Below, one piece after another: positions 1 to 5,648 of a stretch of DNA of 5,648 nucleotides; within the stretch, counting starts at the first letter, position 1; each line of letters opens with the position of its first letter. Origin of the DNA: Planctomycetota bacterium (GTDB lineage Bacteria; Planctomycetota; Planctomycetia; Pirellulales; Lacipirellulaceae); NCBI GenBank assembly GCA_022615465.1, contig JAKEGR010000403.1, positions 1 through 5,648 of the forward strand, in the 5' to 3' direction. Both the position numbers and the translations under genes were made by a program. A model generated the notes under the pieces. It worked only from the letters and a program-made list of their open reading frames with translations. It was not told the origin of the DNA and did no database searches.

Positions 1-2
1 AT

Positions 3-27
3 AACCGTCCCACTTTCCCAGACGGTT
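3..27 (-). terminator. Possible terminator hairpin after the NPCBM gene
   Basis: AACCGTC (3-9) and GACGGTT (21-27) form a perfect 7-bp inverted repeat around an 11-nt loop, 42 bp beyond the TGA that ends the last gene. Its position fits the end of the operon. The window ends 2 bp further on, so a U-tract cannot be checked, and the stem is short for an intrinsic terminator. Confidence 0.3.
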
Positions 28-69
28 GCGGGTAAGGCTCCAGGCGATTCACGTTAGACGGAACAGCGA

Positions 70-1362
70 TCACTTAACGATTCTCGCATTGCACAAGTTG
101 AGCCAGTCGCCGGTGTCCAGATTCTGGCCATAATCAACGACAATCGTCAACTTCTTGACGCCGGCGATATTCAATTCGATCTCCTGCGGCAGTTGATGGC
201 CGGCAACCTGAATCTCCAACAGACGGCGGCCATCCCCGTCGATTGTCAGCATCACATCGCCGCTGGCGCTGGTTTGCGGCTCAATTCCCGCAATGGCGTG
301 GAATTGCCGAAACCCTCGCGGCAGTTGAAGCACAATCTCCGTCCGGCTGCGCAAGGCCAAGCCTTTTGTGAACGTTTGTTCGCGAGCAGTTGTGCTGGTC
401 GCCTGGTCCCCTGGAAATTGTACGCCCAACAGACCGCCGAAGGCCGAACCATCTCGCCGTGGCCGGCCATAGCCGCCCGCCAGTTCGAGGCTTTTTGGCA
501 ACCCTACCAAGGATGTCCACGTTTCCGAGATCGGTTCCAGATCACTGAGAAACACGACTTTTCCGGCCGTAAAATCGGCAAGACCTATGTCCCCGAGCGG
601 CCAGGCCAGTTTCAAGCCGCCGGTGGTTGTCAGCAACAGTTGGCCGTCAGCCAGTTCCAGTCGGCTGGCTTTCGCGCGCAGGCCCTCGCGTCCATGCAGA
701 ACACAAAGCGGATATTCCTCAGCAGTGTTATTGGATCCGTCTCCACGATAGTAACTCATTCCGGCCACTTTTCCGCGATCCACTTCAATCGACTGACCAT
801 TCAGCGAGAACTTGACCTTTGCTGCCGATACATCGCCAACGACCCCCTCGATGTAGTCCAGGCTGTTTTCTTGCTTGTGGATGACCAACACATCGCTGAC
901 AAATTCTTGACCACGGATCTCGTCCCACTGCGTGGCCAGTTTGCCCTCGATGTCCTTCAGGATCACCCCAGCCACGGTCTTGACCGGCACCGCAAGCTGC
1001 CTTCTATCGGAAAGAAAATCACCATGGAGCGTGACTCTGGCCTCGCTTGACTGGGTTACATAGTCGTCAATCGGAAAGATCGTTCCATCGACCAGCTCAA
1101 TCCTGGGTGTTTTCGTGGCTAGGGCGGGAGGGGGTAGCCATTGCAGCGAGAGTAGTTCCGCCGTGCGGATCGTTTGTTCTCCATCTGCGTTGACAAGCTT
1201 CACCTCCTGGTCCGTCCATGCGTGCAGTTTGCCACTGAGCGAGGAGCCGTCAAGTGTTGTCGCGGTGACGTTGTCCCTCGCACCTTCGGCCGCAAAAGCC
1301 CATTGAGCGACGACCATGAATAGCGCGATGAACAGTGATAAACGAGTGTGTTGAGACACCAC
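70..1362 (-). CDS. Exported NPCBM/NEW2-type domain protein with N-terminal beta repeats
   Basis: This is a 430-residue protein if started at the GTG at 1362. Residues 1-25 are a signal peptide ('RLSLFIALFMVVAQWAFA'). Residues 31-267 hold about four diverged beta-rich units, each with an 'LxDGxxxxG' or similar turn followed by strand pairs and an 'I/VxxI' end. Residues about 266-430 look like an NPCBM (novel putative carbohydrate-binding module) domain: 'VFLSDLEPISETW', the central 'FTKGLALRSRTEIVLQLPRG' (NPCBM proteins have a K/R-GL.-h motif here), and the closing 'DYGQNLDTGDWLNLCNARI'. NPCBM domains occur on secreted glycoside-binding proteins and are frequent in planctomycetes; no hydrolase domain is present. 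The start is chosen because GGAG lies 8 bp before the first of two consecutive GTG codons and gives a compact signal peptide; an in-frame TTG at 1383 is the alternative. It is last of the four co-directional genes. Glycan or protein binding outside the cytoplasmic membrane is inferred. Confidence 0.88.
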   Translation of the reverse strand: MVSQHTRLSLFIALFMVVAQWAFAAEGARDNVTATTLDGSSLSGKLHAWTDQEVKLVNADGEQTIRTAELLSLQWLPPPALATKTPRIELVDGTIFPIDDYVTQSSEARVTLHGDFLSDRRQLAVPVKTVAGVILKDIEGKLATQWDEIRGQEFVSDVLVIHKQENSLDYIEGVVGDVSAAKVKFSLNGQSIEVDRGKVAGMSYYRGDGSNNTAEEYPLCVLHGREGLRAKASRLELADGQLLLTTTGGLKLAWPLGDIGLADFTAGKVVFLSDLEPISETWTSLVGLPKSLELAGGYGRPRRDGSAFGGLLGVQFPGDQATSTTAREQTFTKGLALRSRTEIVLQLPRGFRQFHAIAGIEPQTSASGDVMLTIDGDGRRLLEIQVAGHQLPQEIELNIAGVKKLTIVVDYGQNLDTGDWLNLCNARIVK

Positions 1363-1370
1363 AATACGTA

Positions 1371-1375
1371 CTCCG
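1371..1375 (-). promoter_or_regulatory. Ribosome binding site that decides the NPCBM gene start
   Basis: On the minus strand the sequence reads CGGAG, with GGAG ending 8 bp before the GTG at 1362 (and 11 bp before a second GTG at 1359). It lies inside the coding sequence if the upstream TTG at 1383 is used; that TTG has only AGG 7 bp upstream. The site therefore favours the shorter protein. Confidence 0.55.
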
Positions 1376-1437
1376 AAAGGCAAAATATCGCCTGGGTCAA
1401 CTCCGGCAGGCGGGGCAGGGGGGAAACTTCCAGCCGG

Positions 1438-2544
1438 TCATTCGCTCTCGGCCGACTTCTCAGCGGCCAACCGACGGAAGTATTCTTCAACCACTTCGCG
1501 ATAATGGGACGGAAACTCGCGGCCGATGTCTTGCAATGCCTTCTCACGATCCTTGTCCGACATGTTGCCCCACCCGCTGCCGTCGCTCAGGTCGCGGCGA
1601 TCAACCTCTCCTGGCGCCTTGGGGCCAGCAGGAAGTTGGCTGTCTTGCATCGGCGTGCTGCTCTGCTGGCCACCGGATGCCGCGGCCATCGCTTGTTGCT
1701 GTTGTTGCAATTGATCCTCGATGTTCTTGATCAACTTATCGAGCGACTCAATGACACTGGTTTCGACCACTTGCACGCGTTCTCCCGAACGCCCTTTTGC
1801 CAGATGGCGGCGAATGTCCTCCATGCGCCGTGCAATGTGATCGAGCGAATCGTCCTCGAGTCCAGCCAGATCTTGTTGGATTAGTGCGGCAAGTTTTTGG
1901 TAGCGCAACGGCAATTCGTCCGACCGTTGGAGCAATTGCGTGACCGCCGCATCCGCCTTGTCGGACTGTACTAACCGATGGTGGGCCACGGCCTGGGAAA
2001 AAAGCAGGGCTTCCGGCGCGACCACATCATCGGTTTCCAAACCCGCTGTCCAGGCCAAGGCTTCGTCGTAATAGCCTTCTTGCACGAGCCACCGCGCCAA
2101 GTAAAGCCGCATGTTATTCCGTACCAACAGCGGGGTCTCGCTATTGGCTAGCCAAGCGAATTCTGGCAGCACCGGCTGCTGGCTCACTGTCTCGCAAAAC
2201 TCGACCAACTCGGCCACGCGGTCGTCCACTAGGGCCAGGCAGGCGGCCAATCGATTGAGGAGTTCATCAGGGCCGGCCGCCGGCGTGGAAGTTGCGGCCC
2301 ATTGCTCACTCGCGGCAAGTTGGCGTTCTGGCGAGACTGCGGCCGCCGTCATGTATTCAACCAGCTTTGCGTGAACGGCGTCCGCGGAGACTCGCTTCCA
2401 AGAGGGTGCTACCTGCCATGACGCCCCGGCGGCGGAATCGGTGTCCGGCTGGGCGACCAGGAGCGACGAAGCAGCAGAGAGAAACACCGCGGCGAGCAGA
2501 CCATTAAGCCACGGCTGTGGGCGGGTTCTCAATCGATTAGCCAT
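1438..2544 (-). CDS. Exported TPR-like helical protein with Q-rich hinge and WG/FPxxYR tail
   Basis: From the ATG at 2544 this is a 368-residue protein. Residues 1-31 are a signal peptide (basic 'MANRLRTR', then 'WLNGLLAAVFLSAASSLLVA'). Residues 50-250 are helical; 'NNMRLYLARWLVQEGYYDEALAW' and the following helix pair look like TPR-type hairpins, though no textbook TPR consensus is complete. Residues 255-284 form a coiled coil running into a QLQQQQQ tract. Residues 285-322 are a Gly/Pro/Gln hinge. The C-terminus (325-361) is a compact charged module starting 'WGNMSDKDRE' and containing 'REFPSHYREVVEEYFRRLA'. The frame is also open to an ATG at 2616, but that start has no ribosome binding site, would bury the signal peptide behind 24 polar residues, and lies at the predicted transcription start; 2544 has GGGAAG 8 bp upstream. 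The TGA is 75 bp before the next gene. Function is unknown; an adaptor role is inferred. Confidence 0.85.
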   Translation of the reverse strand: MANRLRTRPQPWLNGLLAAVFLSAASSLLVAQPDTDSAAGASWQVAPSWKRVSADAVHAKLVEYMTAAAVSPERQLAASEQWAATSTPAAGPDELLNRLAACLALVDDRVAELVEFCETVSQQPVLPEFAWLANSETPLLVRNNMRLYLARWLVQEGYYDEALAWTAGLETDDVVAPEALLFSQAVAHHRLVQSDKADAAVTQLLQRSDELPLRYQKLAALIQQDLAGLEDDSLDHIARRMEDIRRHLAKGRSGERVQVVETSVIESLDKLIKNIEDQLQQQQQAMAAASGGQQSSTPMQDSQLPAGPKAPGEVDRRDLSDGSGWGNMSDKDREKALQDIGREFPSHYREVVEEYFRRLAAEKSAESE

Positions 2545-2552
2545 GCGGTGGA

Positions 2553-2558
2553 CTTCCC
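2553..2558 (-). promoter_or_regulatory. Weak ribosome binding site for the WG-tail protein
   Basis: The minus strand reads GGGAAG with 8 bp to the ATG at 2544. The match is partial, but in-frame ATGs at 2589 and 2616 have nothing comparable upstream, so this site supports 2544 as the start. Confidence 0.45.
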
Positions 2559-2618
2559 ATTGTTCCTGGGTAGCAGCCGAGCGCAGCATTTCGGGCCGCG
2601 CCAGGCTCACTATCATCT

Positions 2619-2646
2619 ATTATTCGTCACAATGCTGGCCTGTCCA
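2619..2646 (-). promoter_or_regulatory. Candidate sigma70-type promoter ahead of the WG-tail gene
   Basis: Read on the minus strand, TGGACA (2646-2641) is a 5/6 match to the -35 consensus and AATAAT (2624-2619) a 5/6 match to the -10, separated by 16 bp. Transcription would begin near 2612, giving a leader of about 68 nt before the ATG at 2544. The pair sits in the only gap above 200 bp between genes in the window, where a secondary operon promoter is plausible. Planctomycete promoters are poorly defined and a chance match is possible. Confidence 0.4.
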
Positions 2647-2649
2647 ACA

Positions 2650-2669
2650 AATCGGGGGCCAATCGGGGG
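2650..2669. repeat. Two 9-bp direct repeats, 11 bp apart, next to the -35 box
   Basis: AATCGGGGG occurs at 2650-2658 and again at 2661-2669, separated by CC. The period is 11 bp, about one helical turn, and the pair lies 3 bp upstream of the predicted -35 element in the direction of transcription. A partial third copy, AATCGG, is at 2731-2736. This arrangement would suit a transcription factor binding as a tandem dimer, but no regulator is known from the window. Confidence 0.4.
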
Positions 2670-2772
2670 ATTCATCCGCGTTGGGCCAACAAGAAACGGG
2701 AGCTTTGCTCGATTGCGTGGTCAGTGGCCAAATCGGCCCCCATTGTGCCACGGTCGATGATTCCAGAAAACC

Positions 2773-4542
2773 TCAATCATTGCTCCCCCGGTTCAGATCG
2801 TAGGTTGCCTGGTAGATGCGCTGCTGTCGTTCGGCAAGGTTTCTAAGCGCCGCTAACAATTCGGGCGTCTCGGCCTGTTCACCTGAGAGCATCTCACCGT
2901 ATCGCTCCGTACGGCGATTGATCCGCATTTGCAGCGAGCGAATCATCTTTAATTCGGCCAGCTTGTCGACCAGCGGTGGCTCGGTCATCTGACCGGCCGC
3001 GGGCGTTTGGCCGGGAGGCGTACGGTTCTCATCCAAATCCTTGATGGCCTTTTCCAGGGCAGCAATGGTTTCTTCCAAGGCAGCGATGACGTCCTCTTCC
3101 AATCCCTGGGTAATTGCGCCCACCTTCATGGCAGCAAGCCGCTCCACCACTTGCTGCATATCGTCGCGAATCTGCTCAACTGCTTCCGGAAACGCCACCG
3201 AGGAACCTTCCTCACGTAGGAGCAGCATCGCCTTGTCGATCTCGCGGACGATGAGCGACTCCTGCCTGCCAAGGCGGGCCGCCTCGATCTCATCGTCATG
3301 GTCGCGGTTCGCCTCTGGCACACGATCGAGCAGCTTAGTACCCTCGTATACGGCAAGCTGGGCTTCGAGCATCTTGCGGAACCGAGCGGCAAGCTGGGTA
3401 AGTGTTTGCTCCATTTCCTCTTCGCGGATTTGACGCAACACGCGTTCAAGCTCCGCCTTTGCCAGTTCAAGCTCTTTCACCGCCTCGCGCTGGTTGTCGA
3501 CCGCGCCTTCGAGTGCGGTTTCATTGAGCTTCTTGCGAGCTTTCTCCATTTGTTGTTGCGCGGTACGCAACCGTTCGGTCGCTCGATCCGTTGGTTGTTG
3601 CTGAGCCGCTGGCTGGCCACCGGATTGGCCACCATCCTGGAGATTGCCGGGCGATTGCGACGGCGAGCCTTTTTGGCCGGGAGATTGGCCGGAATCGGAC
3701 GGCGGCGAGTCATTGGACCCAGAGGGTTGGCCGTCGGAGGGCTGTCCCTCGGAGGGTGCTGATTCGGAGGATCCCGGTTCTTGATGCTCCGAGGAATCAC
3801 CGGGTTGAGAGGGATCACTCGGCCGTGAAGCTTCCTCGTCGTCCGATGTGGGATTGCCGTCACGCGCCGATTGTGTGTCGTCTCCATGCTCATTGTCCGG
3901 AGGTTCGTCACGTTCGTTTTCTTCGATCGTGCTGTTGAGCCGTCCCGTATCGTTGGCCACCTGTTGCTGGTCTTGAGCCAGGCTGCCCATTTTCTCGCCT
4001 CCTTCCGTACGCGCGCGAATACCCTGCTGCATGCGGATCAAGCGGCCCACTTCTTTCAGGTAGCTTCGAATCCGCTCGCGTTCCGACTTGAGTTGGTCGT
4101 CGCGGTGGGCTTTCAAGAGGAGTGACAGCAGGGAGTCGAGTTCCTTTTGCAGTTCGGATTGATTGTTCGCGGCAGCCGAAAGCCTTTCCTCCTCCAGCAG
4201 ATTGACGATCGACTCGAACCGCACGTTGATATCCTGATCGCGGCTTTGAGCGATTGTTTCTCGCAGGAGCCGAGCGCGCCGCGGATCGGTCGATGCGGAT
4301 AGTTCCGCGAGACGTCCAACCACTTGTTCGAGCCGCTCAAACCGATCGGCCAGCCGAGCCTGCTCGATCGGTAGATCGTCTCCCCCGGCAGGCTCCTCCT
4401 GAGCGGCGGCGAGCACTACCACCGTCAGCGCCAGGCCAACCGCAAACACGGACCTAACCCAGGCGGAACGCATGCCCGCCATGCGTCCTCGTTGCCGCCA
4501 CGGCCAGATCAGTCCTGTTTCGGCCTGCCGCATCCAGTTCAT
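2773..4542 (-). CDS. Exported coiled-coil protein with acidic S/P/G/Q linker, function unknown
   Basis: This is a 589-residue protein. Residues about 25-48 form a signal peptide or membrane anchor (basic start, 'VFAVGLALTVVVLAAAQ' core). Residues 57-205 are helical and coiled-coil. Residues about 206-317 are a low-complexity linker rich in S, P, G, Q, D and E. Residues 318-507 are a second long coiled coil containing 'GSSVAFPEAVEQIRDDMQQV' and an 'ITQGLEEDVIAALEETIAAL' helix. Residues 524-549 hold 'LAELKMIRSLQMRINRRTER', and the chain ends in a short helix. I recall the C-terminal blocks as conserved in planctomycete hypothetical proteins. No catalytic motif or Cys is seen. The ATG at 4542 is preceded by GGGAG at 10 bp. 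ATGs at 4482 and 4473 would give a shorter, more usual signal peptide, with GAGGA at 4486-4490, and remain alternatives. It lies 42 bp after the upstream gene. A structural or scaffold role outside the cytoplasm is inferred. Confidence 0.88.
   Translation of the reverse strand: MNWMRQAETGLIWPWRQRGRMAGMRSAWVRSVFAVGLALTVVVLAAAQEEPAGGDDLPIEQARLADRFERLEQVVGRLAELSASTDPRRARLLRETIAQSRDQDINVRFESIVNLLEEERLSAAANNQSELQKELDSLLSLLLKAHRDDQLKSERERIRSYLKEVGRLIRMQQGIRARTEGGEKMGSLAQDQQQVANDTGRLNSTIEENERDEPPDNEHGDDTQSARDGNPTSDDEEASRPSDPSQPGDSSEHQEPGSSESAPSEGQPSDGQPSGSNDSPPSDSGQSPGQKGSPSQSPGNLQDGGQSGGQPAAQQQPTDRATERLRTAQQQMEKARKKLNETALEGAVDNQREAVKELELAKAELERVLRQIREEEMEQTLTQLAARFRKMLEAQLAVYEGTKLLDRVPEANRDHDDEIEAARLGRQESLIVREIDKAMLLLREEGSSVAFPEAVEQIRDDMQQVVERLAAMKVGAITQGLEEDVIAALEETIAALEKAIKDLDENRTPPGQTPAAGQMTEPPLVDKLAELKMIRSLQMRINRRTERYGEMLSGEQAETPELLAALRNLAERQQRIYQATYDLNRGSND
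3592..3930 (-). repeat. Low-complexity linker with short degenerate tandem repeats
   Basis: This part of the coiled-coil protein gene encodes an acidic, then Ser/Pro/Gly/Gln-rich stretch with almost no hydrophobic residues. DNA-level repeats include TGGCCACC at 3614-3621 and 3626-3633 (12-bp period), TTGGCCGG at 3673-3680 and 3685-3692 (12-bp period), and TCGGAGGG at 3734-3741 and 3749-3756 (15-bp period). They correspond to GGQ(S/P) and SxGQP-type units. Periods are multiples of three, so changes in copy number keep the frame. Confidence 0.7.
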
Positions 4543-4552
4543 CCGAGGATAA

Positions 4553-4557
4553 CTCCC
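4553..4557 (-). promoter_or_regulatory. Ribosome binding site for the coiled-coil linker protein
   Basis: The minus strand reads GGGAG, 10 bp before the ATG at 4542, within the 42-bp gap after the preceding gene's TAG. The gap shows no hairpin or promoter-like pair, which fits translation from a shared transcript. Confidence 0.5.
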
Positions 4558-4584
4558 AAGGTTCAGTACGCCGTTGATTTCCGG

Positions 4585-5648
4585 CTATTCTTCCAGCAAA
4601 CTTCGCAAACGCTCCCGCTGTCGCTCTTTCGTCCGGCGATTGAGTTCTTCCTGGTCGGTAATAATGCCGCGAAGTAATTCGACCACTTCGTTGTAAGTTT
4701 CCAACTCGAGCATTCGGTCGAGCACTTGTTTCATATCGACCAGGATTTCGTCGGCCAGGGCAACGGCTGCCGCCAGGGCCGGCTCGCCTTCCCGTGCGTC
4801 CTCAAGATGCTGCTCTACCAATTTTAGCTTCGCGGACAATCCCGGCATACGTTGGCTTCCGATCGCGTGCAACGGTAAGGCGATTTGCTCGTGCAGCCGG
4901 TTTTTCAGATCGGGATTGTCGACGCGGTTATTGCTGAGTTGATCGTGAATGTCATCAAATCCTTCGGCCACGGCCATAATTTCATCGGCAGACTGCGTGA
5001 CATTTTGTTCTGCCCCGGAGAGACGCAACCGGCACCGAATTAGCGATTGCGCGGCTGTGCCCTCGGACGGCTCTTGGTCTTCTTCGGAAGTTGCCTGGGT
5101 AAAATCAATACGGCTGAGCAAGTTCCGCATGTCGGTTATCTTTTCATAGATGGCCTCATACCGCTGCCGCAATTCCAGTTCACGCCGCTCAATGAACGCC
5201 AAGAGTTGTCCCTCGCTAACCACATCAAGAATAAATGGCTGGCTTCTTCCTTCCCGGGACATATCCGCCAGATCGTAGCGGTCTGTCGCCTTGAGCGTCA
5301 GTTTTAGCTTCTGGCCCGGCTTCAGCGTCAATACGCGTGTGCCGGTCGCGCTATCTGTCGCCCGCAAATCAAATCGGTCGAATTCGCTCGCAGTCAGTTC
5401 ACCGTCGGGTTGAAGAGCGAGCAACTGAACCACCAACGGATCTTCGTCGATCTGATACTCGTACCAGATCTGCTCTAGTCCATGGTCGTCCGTTATTTTT
5501 CCAACGAGCGGAATCACCGCCTCGGGCGTAATCGCCGCTCCGATCCCGGAAAGCCGCACTACAACCTGCGGCAATTCATCCGCTACGACCGCCAGCGACA
5601 GGCGATAGGGTTCGCGAGTCGACACTCCGACCGTATCGGTGACGGCGA
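4585..5648 (-). CDS. DUF4175-like periplasmic protein, Ig-like plus coiled coil (5' end outside window)
   Basis: The reading frame is open to the window edge, so the N-terminus is missing; a GTG at 5625 is an internal codon, because in-frame residues AVTDTVG precede it. About 353 residues are visible. The first part (about 5589-5221) is beta-rich, with alternating hydrophobic strands, a 'GKITDDHGL' turn and an 'LKPGQKLKLTLKATDRYDL' strand pair, as in Ig/cadherin-like modules. From about 5211 to the TAG stop it is almost wholly helical and charged, with heptad-like Leu spacing, a short acidic break near 'SEEDQEPSEG', and a conserved-looking end (4722-4597) around 'YNEVVELLRGIITDQEEL'. No membrane segment is visible; in related DUF4175-like proteins these lie at the N-terminus. 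The next gene starts 42 bp downstream, so co-transcription is likely. The family resemblance is from memory. A catalytic role is unlikely, since no active-site motif is seen. The frame is certain; the function is not known. Confidence 0.85.
   Translation of the reverse strand, partial: AVTDTVGVSTREPYRLSLAVVADELPQVVVRLSGIGAAITPEAVIPLVGKITDDHGLEQIWYEYQIDEDPLVVQLLALQPDGELTASEFDRFDLRATDSATGTRVLTLKPGQKLKLTLKATDRYDLADMSREGRSQPFILDVVSEGQLLAFIERRELELRQRYEAIYEKITDMRNLLSRIDFTQATSEEDQEPSEGTAAQSLIRCRLRLSGAEQNVTQSADEIMAVAEGFDDIHDQLSNNRVDNPDLKNRLHEQIALPLHAIGSQRMPGLSAKLKLVEQHLEDAREGEPALAAAVALADEILVDMKQVLDRMLELETYNEVVELLRGIITDQEELNRRTKERQRERLRSLLEE

Noticed and set aside
193..1050. A 285-codon open frame on the plus strand, antisense to the NPCBM gene
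   Set aside because: The product has no recognisable domain or ordered hydrophobic pattern, and it lies wholly inside a well-supported gene. It is most likely an antisense shadow of biased codon use.
1105..1135. G-rich tract on the plus strand (GGG, then GGGCGGGAGGGGG), a possible G-quadruplex
   Set aside because: The first loop would be 14 nt, and the tract is explained by a Pro-Pro-Pro-Ala stretch encoded on the minus strand.
1694..1714. CAG/CAA-rich tract encoding QLQQQQQ, considered as a microsatellite
   Set aside because: It is short, mixes CAG and CAA codons and is ordinary for a Q-rich hinge after a coiled coil.
1348..1884. A 178-codon plus-strand open frame crossing the gap and the 3' end of the WG-tail gene
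   Set aside because: It is antisense to a convincing gene, has no ribosome binding site that stands out and no recognisable protein features.
2724..2751. Inverted repeat GTGGC/GCCAC as terminator after the coiled-coil gene
   Set aside because: The 5-bp stem is short, the loop is long, an inner GGCC pairing competes with it and no U-tract follows on the minus strand.
2441..2803. A plus-strand open frame covering the 228-bp gap between genes
   Set aside because: The translation looks random (Trp/Gly/Ser/Arg mix, no signal peptide or domain) and it overlaps genes at both ends. The gap is better read as regulatory.
3477..3911. A 144-codon minus-strand frame overlapping the low-complexity linker
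   Set aside because: The Arg/Pro/Asn-rich translation is what a shifted reading of the repetitive linker gives; the main frame has the signal peptide and the recognisable helical domains.

Overview
The window reads as part of one operon-like block on the minus strand of a planctomycete-type genome (Planctomycetota, probably Pirellulales-like). The taxonomic guess rests on an NPCBM-domain secreted protein, moderately high GC, weak ribosome binding sites with GTG/TTG start candidates, and long coiled-coil exported proteins of a kind I associate with planctomycetes. This is recognition by eye, not a database result.

Layout in transcription order (right to left): (1) 5648-4585, the C-terminal part of a large protein whose beginning lies outside the window: a beta-rich Ig/cadherin-like segment followed by a long helical region, resembling DUF4175-like periplasmic proteins. 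(2) 4542-2773, a 589-residue exported coiled-coil protein with two helical parts separated by an acidic Ser/Pro/Gly/Gln linker. (3) After a gap of about 230 bp that holds a promoter-like sequence and a short direct repeat, 2544-1438, an exported helical (TPR-like) protein with a Q-rich hinge and a distinctive C-terminal WG...FPxxYR tail. (4) 1362-70, an exported protein with about four diverged beta-type repeats and a C-terminal NPCBM carbohydrate-binding-like domain. A short inverted repeat lies beyond its stop, at the window edge.

All four genes point the same way. The three with visible N-termini carry signal peptides, and none shows a catalytic motif. The likely picture is a set of structural or scaffolding proteins acting outside the cytoplasmic membrane. 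From memory, proteins like genes 1-3 sit in planctomycetes downstream of MoxR-type AAA ATPase, DUF58 and VWA/BatA-type genes. If so here, those genes should lie just to the right of the window. No RNA gene, mobile element, CRISPR array or phage gene was seen.
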